DNA from: DASSJF01 sp035934535 | Lineage (GTDB): Bacteria > Sysuimicrobiota > Sysuimicrobiia > Sysuimicrobiales > Segetimicrobiaceae | Direction of reading: 5' to 3' | Length of the DNA stretch: 18,515 nucleotides | Assembly: GCA_035934535.1 (NCBI GenBank) | Contig: DASYXS010000147.1 | Span: 1-18,515, forward strand | Part shown: positions 8,387-15,509 of the stretch, one piece after another | Layout of the letters: every line of letters starts with the position of its first letter | Numbering within the stretch: position 1 is the stretch's first letter | Made by a program: the position numbers and the translations under genes | The notes under the pieces: generated by a model | What the model saw: only the letters and a program-made list of their open reading frames with translations | Told to the model about the DNA's origin: nothing | The model's database searches: none

Positions 8387-8461
8387 ATTGTTCAAGGCGG
8401 CCGGCACGATGTTTTGGTTCATCCGGAACAGATTGTCCGGGTCATACGTTGCCGCTTCAGT
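8372..8461 (-). pseudogene. C-terminal remnant of a berberine-bridge-type FAD-linked oxidase
   Basis: Reading leftward from 8461, the frame gives TEAATYDPDNLFRMNQNIVP, then AALNNLPAR and a stop at 8372-8374. The core YDPDNLFRMNQN is the conserved C-terminal signature of BBE/FAD-linked oxidases (family form: YDPxNLFRxNQNI), which normally ends proteins of about 450-500 aa. Here only about 29 codons survive. They lie just behind the stop of the GGDEF gene, in the same frame, and overlap the last bases of the plus-strand gene. There is no start codon and no upstream homology, so this is the tail of a deleted gene. Confidence 0.75.
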
Positions 8462-9538
8462 CTAGGTCATAAGGGCAGACCCTTTGAGGCGGTCAGCCGC
8501 CTTCATCTCATACAACCGGACGTCCGCGGCGTGCAACAGCGCGTCCGGCGTCGTGCCGTCATCCGGCCACGCGGCCGCACCCCAGGCAAACCGCAGCGCC
8601 ACTCGGACACCCCGCTCGTCGTGCACATACAGATCCGCGGCGGCGATGCGTTCGAGCAGCAGTTTCGCCTGGGCCAGGGTGGTTCCCGGCAGCAGCAGCG
8701 TAAACTCGTCGCCTCCCACCCGCGCGGCGAGGTCCGAGGCGCGGATACCGCGGGCGATGCACCGCGCCAACTCGACGAGCGCGCGATCGCCGGTGACGTG
8801 CCCAAACCCATCGTTGATCATTTTGAGGAAGTTGAGATCGAGCAGGACCACCGTGCACGTCTCGCCGCTTCGCTGGGAGCGCGCGATCTCGATGCACAGC
8901 CGGTCGAAGAACGCGCGCCGATTCGGCAGGTTGGTGAGCACGTCGGTGGCGGCCGCGCTCCTGAGTTGATCGTACAGCCGGGCGACCTCCACGGCCCCCG
9001 CGAGGTAGCCGGCCACGACCGTCAGCATGTCGAGATCTTCCGCGGCGAACGCGAGGGGCGTCGAACGGTGCGCGCTCAGAACACCGACGACGCGGCCGCG
9101 GACGACCAGCGGAGCATAGATACCGCAGCGCATCTTGGAATCGCGGACAAAGACCCGTGGATCGGCGTTCATGTCCGGAACCAGGAGCGGTTGTGCCGTG
9201 GCGGCGACGAAACCGTGCAGGCCGCGGCCGGCGGGGACCACGTTCCCGATGTGCGTCTCACGGGCTCCCGACGCGGCCCGGATCACGAACGCGGACTGAG
9301 ACGCGTCGGCGGTCTCCTCAGCGAGCGCCACCGACGCCGATTCGAACCCCAGCTCATCGTGCAGCAAGCGAATCACGTGCGCGAGCAAGACGGGCAGGTC
9401 GAGCACGGCTGTAAACTCCGATGCGAGGCGGGCGAGGAACCGGACGACCGGATTCGAGGTACTTCCGGAATAATCCGGCTGCTGCCCCCCGGACGGGTGC
9501 GCCGCGGCTGACGCGCCGCTGTCATCGCCGAAAGGCAA
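8462..9538 (-). CDS. GAF-GGDEF diguanylate cyclase
   Basis: The 358-aa soluble protein has a GAF sensory domain (about residues 38-185) and a C-terminal GGDEF domain (about 195-350) that makes cyclic di-GMP from two GTP. The active motif RVGGDEF is intact at residues 273-279. The product-inhibition site RASD (266-269) lies exactly five residues before GGDEF, so the enzyme should be feedback controlled. The metal-binding stretch DLNFLKMIND (234-243) and the GHVTGD motif are also present. There is no membrane segment, so the signal is probably cytosolic and read by the GAF domain. It starts with TTG at 9538, supported by AAAAGGTGAT ending 5 nt upstream. It looks monocistronic. Confidence 0.93.
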   Translation of the reverse strand: MPFGDDSGASAAAHPSGGQQPDYSGSTSNPVVRFLARLASEFTAVLDLPVLLAHVIRLLHDELGFESASVALAEETADASQSAFVIRAASGARETHIGNVVPAGRGLHGFVAATAQPLLVPDMNADPRVFVRDSKMRCGIYAPLVVRGRVVGVLSAHRSTPLAFAAEDLDMLTVVAGYLAGAVEVARLYDQLRSAAATDVLTNLPNRRAFFDRLCIEIARSQRSGETCTVVLLDLNFLKMINDGFGHVTGDRALVELARCIARGIRASDLAARVGGDEFTLLLPGTTLAQAKLLLERIAAADLYVHDERGVRVALRFAWGAAAWPDDGTTPDALLHAADVRLYEMKAADRLKGSALMT

Positions 9539-9673
9539 GACGTATCACCTTTTGTGTGCCCTTGGGCTATGTCATGCCCCGACGGGCGGCGGATCAGACT
9601 CGGGACGGCCATCACCGGTCGTCGGAACTGCAGTCACCGCCCGGCCGCCGGCCTCCCGGCTTCCGAGAGCAGG

Positions 9674-10645
9674 TTATGGCGACTGCCCGGAACTCACCCT
9701 GAGATCGATCTTCGGGTCGATGAGCGCGTAGCTGAGATCCGTCAGCAGGTTAGTCCCGATGACGGCCGCGGCCACGACGATCGTGATCCCCATGATGAGG
9801 GGGTAATCGTGCGAATACGCGGCCTGCACCGCCAGCTGCCCCATGCCGGGCCAGGCGAAGACTGTCTCGGTGATCGCGGCCCCGCCGATCAGGAGCGGCA
9901 GCGCCAGGCCCACCATCGTCACCAGCGGGATCAGGCTGTTGCGCAGCGCGTGCCGGTAAAGCACCACCCGCCCCGAGAGCCCCTTGCTGTGGGCGGTGCG
10001 GATGTACGGCTGCGCGAGCACCTCGATCATCGCCGTCCGCACGTAGCGCGAGAACCCGGCCATGAAGGCCGTCGCCAGCACGAAGGCGGGCATCACGAGG
10101 TGACGCAGGAGATCCGGCGTCGTCGGGGCCGCCCCCTGGGTTCGCATGCCCGCCGCGGGCATCACGCGGAGGTCGACGGCGAAGACAATGATGAGCATGA
10201 GTCCCAGCCAGAACACCGGCGTCGACACTCCGACGAAGCTCGCGGCCGACACGACGTTGTCCAGCAGGGACCGCGGCCGGATGGCCGTCACGATACCGAC
10301 CGGAATCGCGATCGCCAGCGAGAGCAGCAGCGCCGAAGCACCGAGCAGGAGAGTCGCCGGCAGCCGGACGGCGATCATCTGGCTGACCGGCAGGTCCGAC
10401 GTATAGGCGATCCCGAGATTGCCGCGTGCGAGTTGCGCGAGCCAGTCCGCGAACTGTACGTAGAGCGGCCTGTCCAGACCGAGGGCGGTCTCCATCTCCT
10501 TGATCTCGGCCGCCGTCATCTTCTGGTCGTTCATCAAAATGCCCGCCCCGCCCGGCGCCAGGTGGATCAGGACGAAGGTGATGAGTGCCACGAGGAAGAG
10601 CAGTACCAACGACTGCGCCACGCGGCTCAGCACGTACCGCGACAT
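9674..10645 (-). CDS. ABC peptide/nickel-type importer permease (DppB/OppB family)
   Basis: The 323-aa inner-membrane permease has six predicted helices and starts at residue 8 with SRVAQSLVLLFLVALITFVL, followed by the typical LAPGG turn. The periplasmic segment has ALGLDRPLYVQFADWL. The ATPase-contact EAA loop is at about residues 205-236 (PYIRTAHSKGLS). The family C-terminal motif TETVFAWPGMGQL is at about 259-271, and YALIDPKIDLR closes the protein. Length and motifs are typical, so it is likely functional. It is the last gene of the operon; GAGGAGG lies 10 nt before the ATG. With the DppC-like partner it forms the membrane channel. No ATPase gene follows within the window. Confidence 0.92.
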   Translation of the reverse strand: MSRYVLSRVAQSLVLLFLVALITFVLIHLAPGGAGILMNDQKMTAAEIKEMETALGLDRPLYVQFADWLAQLARGNLGIAYTSDLPVSQMIAVRLPATLLLGASALLLSLAIAIPVGIVTAIRPRSLLDNVVSAASFVGVSTPVFWLGLMLIIVFAVDLRVMPAAGMRTQGAAPTTPDLLRHLVMPAFVLATAFMAGFSRYVRTAMIEVLAQPYIRTAHSKGLSGRVVLYRHALRNSLIPLVTMVGLALPLLIGGAAITETVFAWPGMGQLAVQAAYSHDYPLIMGITIVVAAAVIGTNLLTDLSYALIDPKIDLRVSSGQSP

Positions 10646-10673
10646 GTCCCGGGGACCTCCTCGGCGATCGGGG

Positions 10674-10715
10674 GCTCCGGCGGGCCGGCTTCACGCGTCC
10701 GTGACCCGCCGGAGC
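10674..10715 (-). other. Intercistronic hairpin between binding-protein and permease genes
   Basis: A perfect 11-bp stem (GCTCCGGCGGG at 10674-10684 with CCCGCCGGAGC at 10705-10715) encloses a 20-nt loop. That loop holds a second 5-bp hairpin (TCACG/CGTGA, 10691-10695 with 10700-10704). It lies in the 86-bp gap between the binding-protein stop and the permease start. Such structures often protect the upstream mRNA or cause partial termination, giving more binding protein than permease. The sequence is direct; the role is inferred. Confidence 0.6.
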
Positions 10716-10731
10716 GTGCGTCAGGACCGGG

Positions 10732-12348
10732 CTAGCCGATCGTCCACTTGTACGTCCAGTACAAGGCGTCCCGAATGCCGACCGAGCCGAAGCCGTGGAC
10801 GCGCGTGCTGAACGCGCGGACTTCGTTGGGGAAATTCAGGAACAGGTCCGGCTGCATTTCCTTCAACCGCGCCTGCAGCTTGTCGTAGACCGGCTTGCGC
10901 TGCGCCGGGGTCGAGAGCCGCACCCCCTGATCGAAGAGGCCGTCGGTCACGGCATCGGCGAAGTTGGGATGCTGCGGGTCCGTGCCGTCGTGCCGGCTGT
11001 CGTAGCCGCCCCTGAGCGCGTTGGGGTCGTTCGGTGTGATCCACCATTCGACCGCCGTATCGAACTTCATGTTGTTCGTCAGGTCGTACCAATTGTTGAA
11101 TTCCTGAAAGTCCATATCCGGCTGCATGCCGAGGGCCTGCCACTGTTGCTGGGCGATCAGGCCGAACTGCTTGCGCGTCGGATTGCCGATGTCGACCAGG
11201 ATCTTGAACTTGTACGGTTGCCCGCCGAGCGCCAGCGCGCCGTTCTCCATCTTGGCCCCGGCCTCCGCCATCAGCGCCTTGGCTCTGTTGAGATCGTACG
11301 GCAGCGGTGCCAGGACGCTGTCGAACGCCCACCGCATCGGCGGCGAGACCGGGCTGGCAATCAACCGGCCGTGCCCCAAGAGGACGGTCTTGACGATCTG
11401 CTCCTTGTCGAGCGCGAGCGCCATGGCCTGCCGCACCCGCGGGTCCTTGAACAGCGGGTTCTGGTCGTTGATCCCGAGGTAATGGTAGTTGGTCTGGTTC
11501 GCGTAGGACATTTGCACGCCGCCGAGTGACGCGATCTGCGAGGGCTCGACCATGACGAAGTCCAGCTCGCCGGCCTTGAGCTTGGCGATCTGGGTGTTGA
11601 CGTCCGGGATGATTTCGTAGATGACTTCGGCGATCTTCGGCCTCCCGTCCCAGAACTTGTCGAACTTGGTAAGGGTCAGATGGTCGCCCTGCACGAATTC
11701 CTTCCACATATACGGCCCGCTGCCGATGGGGTGCTCGACGAACGCGGTCGGCTTGTTGAGATCCTGTCCCTTGAGCGCGTGCTCGGGCAGGATCATGATG
11801 TTGTACTGCAGCATGGTGAGCAACGGCCCGTAGGGCTCCGAGAGCGTGACCTTCACGGTGTGCGCGTCGAGGGCCGTGGTTGCCGCAACCGGGCCCAGAT
11901 TGGTCCGGAAGGTCGCTTTGATCTTCTTGTCCATGATCGTGTCCAGCGTGAACTTGACGTCCCCGGCCGTCACCGGCCGGCCGTCGTGGAAGAGTGCATC
12001 CCGCAGGTGGAAGGTGTAGGTAAGCCCGTCCTTGCTGATCTCCCACGACCTCGCGAGATCGGGAACGGGCTGGTCCGTGTGCGGGTCGGGCCGCACGAGC
12101 TGGCTGAAGAGGTTCTTGTTCAGCAGGATCGAGGACAGCCCGCCGGGCAACCCAATTGGATTGGGAGTCGGGTTGCTGATCAGCGGGAACAGCAGCGCGT
12201 TGGCGGTGGGCGCTTGGGCTGTTGCGGCTTTGGCGGCGGGGAGCGGGTTGAGGGAGCCGCCCGCGGCGGTGAGGCCGCCGATGAGCGCGGCCTGCCTGAG
12301 GAAAGCGCGGCGAGAAAGACGGTGCCGATTGACGCTCAGAGCGATCAC
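10732..12348 (-). CDS. Tat-exported extracellular solute-binding protein, SBP_bac_5 (DppA/OppA) family
   Basis: This is the periplasmic binding protein of a peptide/nickel-type ABC importer, about 538 aa. A twin-arginine signal SRRAFLRQAALIGGLTAAGG lies near the N terminus, ending at an AKA-like cleavage site with no lipobox cysteine. Family landmarks include LARSWEISKDGLTYTFHLR, the following ALFHDGRPVTAGDVKFTL, HPIGSGPYMWKEF and PRVRQAMALALDKEQIV. The start is uncertain. GTG at 12348 is used, but AAGGGG is immediately against it. The CTG at 12339 sits 8 nt after the GGGG core of AAAGGGGTGATC and is an alternative. A longer open frame reaches 12405. Ligand unknown. The gene lies between two permeases, with hairpins on both sides. 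Confidence 0.93.
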   Translation of the reverse strand: MIALSVNRHRLSRRAFLRQAALIGGLTAAGGSLNPLPAAKAATAQAPTANALLFPLISNPTPNPIGLPGGLSSILLNKNLFSQLVRPDPHTDQPVPDLARSWEISKDGLTYTFHLRDALFHDGRPVTAGDVKFTLDTIMDKKIKATFRTNLGPVAATTALDAHTVKVTLSEPYGPLLTMLQYNIMILPEHALKGQDLNKPTAFVEHPIGSGPYMWKEFVQGDHLTLTKFDKFWDGRPKIAEVIYEIIPDVNTQIAKLKAGELDFVMVEPSQIASLGGVQMSYANQTNYHYLGINDQNPLFKDPRVRQAMALALDKEQIVKTVLLGHGRLIASPVSPPMRWAFDSVLAPLPYDLNRAKALMAEAGAKMENGALALGGQPYKFKILVDIGNPTRKQFGLIAQQQWQALGMQPDMDFQEFNNWYDLTNNMKFDTAVEWWITPNDPNALRGGYDSRHDGTDPQHPNFADAVTDGLFDQGVRLSTPAQRKPVYDKLQARLKEMQPDLFLNFPNEVRAFSTRVHGFGSVGIRDALYWTYKWTIG

Positions 12349-12408
12349 CCCTTTCGATGCCGCCCGTTGGGCGCCGACGCGGCGGTGCGTGGCGGCAAGT
12401 CGCACCGT

Positions 12409-12437
12409 CGACGCGTCGGCTTTCGACCGGGTCGAAA
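12409..12437 (-). other. Hairpins in the gap between permease C and binding-protein genes
   Basis: Directly after the permease stop, TTTCGAC (12421-12427) and GTCGAAA (12431-12437) form a perfect 7-bp stem with a 3-nt loop. Next to it, 12409-12418 is the 10-bp palindrome CGACGCGTCG. Both lie in the 90-bp intercistronic gap. No T tract follows, so mRNA stabilisation or processing is more likely than full termination. Confidence 0.5.
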
Positions 12438-12438
12438 C

Positions 12439-13248
12439 TCAGTCCTCCACCGAGAACACGTCGCGGAAGCCCTCCCCAAGGAAGTTGAACGCGAGGACCG
12501 TCAGCAGGATGAGGGCGCCGGGGTAGACGGCGAGTTGCGGCGCCTGCCAGATGTAGTTCTGGGCGCCGCTCAGCATGTTGCCCCAGGTAGCGACGGGCGG
12601 CTGGACGCCGAGGCCGAGGTAGCTGAGGGCCGACTCGGCAAGGATGGCGCCGCCGGTGCCGAGGCTCGCGGCGACGATTATCTGCGGACCGGCCTGCGGG
12701 AGCAGGTGCTTCGTCATCATGCGCCCGGCCGACGCGCCCATGGCACGCGCGGCCTCCACGAAATCTGTCACCTTGACGCGCAAGATCTCCCCCCGCACGA
12801 GCCGCGCCACCCCCATCCAGGACGTCAGGCCGATGGCGAGGATCACGTTCCGCAGGCTTGAGCCGAAGAAGGCCATGACCACCAACAGCAAAAAGAACGT
12901 CGGGATGGTGAGCATCGCGTCGGTCAGGCGCATAAGGCCGATGTCGACCCAACCGCCGAAGTAACCGGTCGTCAGGCCCACGGCGACGCCGGCCACCACC
13001 GAGACGATCACGGCGGCCAGCCCGACGGCCAAACTGACCCGCCCGCCGTAGATCAGCCGACTCAGCACGTCGCGGCCGTTGTCGTCGGTCCCGAGCGGGT
13101 GCGATGGGTTCGGCGGGCCGAGGAAGGCGCCGAGGTCTATCTTCGTCGGCGAGTGCGGCGCGATGTACGCGGCCAGAATCGTGCTCGCATAGGCCAGGAT
13201 GAGGTACGCCAAAGATGCGACGGCCAGGGGGTTGCGCCTGAGCCGCAT
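12439..13248 (-). CDS. ABC peptide/nickel-type importer permease (DppC/OppC family)
   Basis: The 269-aa inner-membrane permease opens with the OppC N-terminal pattern MRLRRNPLAVASLAYLI. The family motif HPLGTDDNGRDVLSRLIYGG is at residues 50-69. The EAA loop that contacts the ATPase is FVEAARAMGAS (163-173), and ESALSYLGLGVQPP is at 205-218. All core motifs are present. The frame extends to an ATG at 13299, but 13248 fits the family start. That start also overlaps by one base (TGATG) the end of the frame that carries the RidA remnant, so translation may be coupled. It is the first gene of the importer operon. No ATPase (DppD/DppF) is in the window, so these must be encoded elsewhere or be shared. 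Confidence 0.92.
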   Translation of the reverse strand: MRLRRNPLAVASLAYLILAYASTILAAYIAPHSPTKIDLGAFLGPPNPSHPLGTDDNGRDVLSRLIYGGRVSLAVGLAAVIVSVVAGVAVGLTTGYFGGWVDIGLMRLTDAMLTIPTFFLLLVVMAFFGSSLRNVILAIGLTSWMGVARLVRGEILRVKVTDFVEAARAMGASAGRMMTKHLLPQAGPQIIVAASLGTGGAILAESALSYLGLGVQPPVATWGNMLSGAQNYIWQAPQLAVYPGALILLTVLAFNFLGEGFRDVFSVED

Positions 13249-13379
13249 CAAGGCATGGGATAGTCCTCGCGTCGGTCTGTGCAAGATTCTTGGACACATT
13301 CGTTGGCGAACCCGCTAAGGCCCTGCCATTCGCCATACCTCGCCGGGGACCGGGAGGCGGCGGGGCCTATGTAGTCACG

Positions 13380-13511
13380 ACCGCCTATGGCAGATACCTG
13401 GCCCGCAACGTAAAGCAGGGTCCCCACGCGCTTCGCGGGCACATAGTTGGCGACAGGCTTCGGCGGTGCCGGAACCGCCACGCCGAGTTCGCCCAGCCGA
13501 TCGTCAATCCG
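13380..13511 (-). pseudogene. N-terminal remnant of a RidA (YjgF/UK114) family gene
   Basis: The minus-strand frame reads RIDDRLGELGVAVPAPPKPV, then ANYVPAKRVGTLLYVAGQVS. This matches the N terminus of RidA-like enamine/imine deaminases (family pattern LGxxLPxPPxPxANYVPxxRxGxLLxVSGQ). The match stops after about 45 of the usual 150 residues, and the remaining frame to 13248 shows no RidA features. A ribosome-site-like AAGGGG lies just upstream, but no ATG, GTG or TTG is in frame at the expected start, where CGG-ATT stands. The gene is therefore truncated and probably dead. Its stop overlaps the start of the permease gene, so it was likely the first gene of the operon. Confidence 0.65.
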
Positions 13512-13694
13512 ACCCCTTGGCAATAGTCCCGGACAATGCGGCGCACGGGGAAGGTCTTGCACCTGGCCGTCGCGTGCCCTGCCGAACGAACGCCAAACCC
13601 GCAGAAGGGACCATTCCTACCAGCCGGAACCTACCCTCAGACGAGGGTAAAGCGAGCATCGGCACGGCCCGACTGCAACTCGGGGCGGCACGAT
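13512..13694. other. Gene-poor stretch upstream of a secreted protein
   Basis: With the RidA remnant, about 400 bases from 13300 to 13694 have no intact gene. This part should hold promoters for the importer operon (leftward) and the secreted protein (rightward). The only clear element is the hairpin at 13632-13649. No confident -35/-10 pair is visible. Confidence 0.4.
13632..13649. promoter_or_regulatory. Perfect inverted repeat TACCCTC-AGAC-GAGGGTA
   Basis: Seven-base arms at 13632-13638 and 13643-13649 are separated by four bases. The repeat lies 45 bp before the likely start of the secreted protein. It is an operator-sized symmetric site; as RNA it would form a short hairpin in the leader. 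No T tract follows, so a terminator is unlikely. Confidence 0.45.
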
Positions 13695-14384
13695 ATGACG
13701 CGTTCGATGGCATCGCCGGGGACCATTCGAAAGATCGGCGCGGCGCTAGGTGCGCTTACGACATCTGCGGTGATGCTGGCGTCAAGCGTGACGGGCGTGA
13801 CGGCCGCCGTGTTGCTGCGCTTCCAGGGTCACGGAACGTTCTTCTCTTCGGAGACCCATCAGCCCGGTGCGATCGATCCCCAGGTCTTCGTGCAGATGCC
13901 CGGCGCGCTGGGCGGCCCGGGGCCGCAGGACATTCCACACGCGGCGGGCCTCGTTCCGGCGCCGCTGTCCGCGCCGCCTGACACGCTGCTCTACAATGCA
14001 GAGGGGAAGCCGCTCGGCACGACGCTGGGCCGCTGGCTCACAGCCTCCGGCACGGGGAGCGTCACGCCTGCGAACGATCGCGCTCACGCCGACCGCGTGA
14101 GCGTCTCCTTCACTGGCCTGATTCCTGGCGGTCTTTACAGTCTGTTCGAGGTCACCTTCCGGCCATCCGGCAACACGTTTGCGCCGATCGACGGCAGCGG
14201 CCTGCGGCACAATTTTGTGGCGCTTGGCGACGGAACAGCCCGGGCCACGGTGCTGACGCCAGCGCCGTTGACGCACTCGAATGCCGTCCTGCTCGTGTAT
14301 CACAGCGATGGGCGCACACACGGGAGGTCGCGGGGCACGCCCGGCGTCACCGCGCATCATCAGTTGATCGCCCCGATTCCGTAG
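13695..14384 (+). CDS. Secreted protein of unknown function, 229 aa
   Basis: I cannot name a family. The frame is open from 13536, but ATG 13695 (or 13707) is preferred because a signal peptide follows at once: KIGAALGALTTSAVMLASSV, cleaved near VTA-AV. The mature part has beta-rich segments: RVSVSFTGLIPGGLYSLFEV looks like an immunoglobulin-like or fibronectin-like strand pattern with an adhesion-type GLxPGxxY turn, and NAVLLVYHSDGRTHG is another. The C terminus GVTAHHQLIAPIP is histidine-containing, so metal binding is possible but unproven. There are no cysteines in the mature part. The ribosome site is weak (GGGGCGG). The protein is probably exported and monocistronic, under the inverted repeat just upstream. 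Confidence 0.75.
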   Translation: MTRSMASPGTIRKIGAALGALTTSAVMLASSVTGVTAAVLLRFQGHGTFFSSETHQPGAIDPQVFVQMPGALGGPGPQDIPHAAGLVPAPLSAPPDTLLYNAEGKPLGTTLGRWLTASGTGSVTPANDRAHADRVSVSFTGLIPGGLYSLFEVTFRPSGNTFAPIDGSGLRHNFVALGDGTARATVLTPAPLTHSNAVLLVYHSDGRTHGRSRGTPGVTAHHQLIAPIP

Positions 14385-14850
14385 CACACGACTGTCTTGA
14401 CCGCGCTGGTCCGGACCCCGAGGCGTCCTGAATGCGCCGGATCTCTCAGATCGATGTAGAAAGGGCCCTATTGTTCGCGTTTCCGGGGGCCGCCGGGGAC
14501 TACCTTTTTGCGCGGGCCCGGGATCGCCACTGTCTGGCTGCGCGCCGACGCACTCGGCGATGAGGCCGCCGGCGAAGGTGGCGCTGTGGGAGGCAAGTCA
14601 TGACGATACCTCATGATACCTTCGGGGCCGGGAAGACCGGGAATGCGGCCGGCCGCGCTGTGCAGCCTCGGCGCCTGCGCCTTCCCGGTACGGACGGGTC
14701 ATCCGGGAAGCGCGGGAGGGCAACCGGGAATGCCGCCTTCCCGCTCACCTTCCCAAGGCGAGGACCGCGCCGGGAAGCAGCTGCGCGGGGCGTTTCACGG
14801 GTTCCAGGATGTTCTTCCCGGTCTTCCCGGTGGCCGGCGGAATGGGGGGC
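14385..14850. other. Gene-free stretch with a coding scrap and a heptamer cluster
   Basis: These 466 bases hold no confident gene. A 47-codon open frame (14460-14603, plus strand) ends WLRADALGDEAAGEGG and so on, to a TGA that overlaps ATG 14600 as ATGA. That is typical of coupled genes in compact operons, so this may be the tail of a lost gene. The ATG at 14600 has a good ribosome site (GGGAGG, 6 nt away), but its 84-codon frame shows no recognisable protein. The CCGGGAA heptamer cluster lies inside this frame. Confidence 0.4.
14628..14830. repeat. Cluster of CCGGGAA / TTCCCGG heptamers
   Basis: Five copies of CCGGGAA start at 14628, 14637, 14703, 14724 and 14770. Three of TTCCCGG start at 14682, 14815 and 14824. 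One-base variants (for example TTCCCGC at 14738 and TTCCCAA at 14750) add to this. Two pairs are spaced exactly 9 bp apart. Eight exact copies in about 200 bp exceed what GC content alone should give. They could be iteron-like or regulator sites, or the remains of a low-complexity coding repeat. Confidence 0.6.
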
Positions 14851-15486
14851 ATGAACACGCAACGCGCGAAGACGCCGCCACCGCTGGCGCTCGCCGTGCG
14901 GCTGACCGCCGGCCGGCACGCGCCCGTGGCGGATCCGACAGCCTGGGACGATGCTGTGGCGGAGGACCGGCTTCATGAGACACTGTCTCGGCTGGCCCAG
15001 GCCTGTCCAGCCGGCTGGAAAGTGGACGCAGACGATACCGACGAATGGCACGACGCCGAAGAAGCCGTGGATCGGGCGTTCCGGGATACTGACCCAGAAG
15101 GCTTGGCCCGCGCTCTCGACGTGGTGCGCGCTTCACCGGCGTCGCCGGCCGTGCCGACATGCAGGACATGCGGCCACCAGTCGTGGTCGCCCAACGTCGA
15201 CGGCGTCCCCGTCTGCGGCGTCTGTCACCCCGTCGCGGACCCTTCGGCCGTCATTCAATGGGAAGGAGCGGCGCCGCCTCCAACACCTCGGTACGCCTCC
15301 ATCCCCCTCGGGCCGGCCCCGTACCTTGACCTTCATGCGCCCAGCTACATCTGCTCGAGCTGTAACACACGGTGGTCCGAGGTCCAGATCATCCACGTGT
15401 TCGATGCCGGATATTGTCCGCGGTGCGGCGGGCCAACTCAGGGCGTGGACGTTGCCGAGTCGGGGGAGGCAAGTGATCGCAGGTGA
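14851..15486 (+). CDS. Double zinc-ribbon protein, probably from a mobile element
   Basis: The 211-aa protein has a mainly helical acidic first half (LTAGRHAPVADPTAWDDAVA, then AVAEDRLHETLSRL). Two CxxC...CxxC zinc ribbons follow. The first is C104-x2-C107 with C122-x2-C125 (CRTCGHQSW to VCGVCHP). The second is C168-x2-C171 with C189-x2-C192 (CSSCNTRW to YCPRCGG). Such proteins occur beside replication or primase genes on plasmids and integrative elements, but that is a general impression, and no primase is in the window. The start ATG 14851 has GGGGGG close by; the frame is open from 14809. It follows the heptamer cluster, which supports a replicon-like origin (inference). Nucleic-acid binding is likely; the exact role is unknown. 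Confidence 0.7.
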   Translation: MNTQRAKTPPPLALAVRLTAGRHAPVADPTAWDDAVAEDRLHETLSRLAQACPAGWKVDADDTDEWHDAEEAVDRAFRDTDPEGLARALDVVRASPASPAVPTCRTCGHQSWSPNVDGVPVCGVCHPVADPSAVIQWEGAAPPPTPRYASIPLGPAPYLDLHAPSYICSSCNTRWSEVQIIHVFDAGYCPRCGGPTQGVDVAESGEASDRR

Positions 15487-15509
15487 AGGGCCACGGCGCG
15501 AAGCTCCCG

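Noticed and set aside
8414..9511. 365-codon plus-strand open frame opposite the GGDEF gene
   Set aside because: Antisense shadow with Arg-rich composition; the GGDEF frame has intact family motifs.
9554..10735. 393-codon plus-strand open frame opposite the permease B gene
   Set aside because: Arg/His/Gln-rich antisense shadow of a clear DppB-family permease.
10721..13336. 871-codon minus-strand open frame across the importer operon
   Set aside because: It is Arg/Pro-rich shadow sequence in another frame; the real binding-protein and permease genes occupy the same strand.
14628..14830. CRISPR array
   Set aside because: The heptamers are too short, irregularly spaced and in both orientations; there are no unique spacers.
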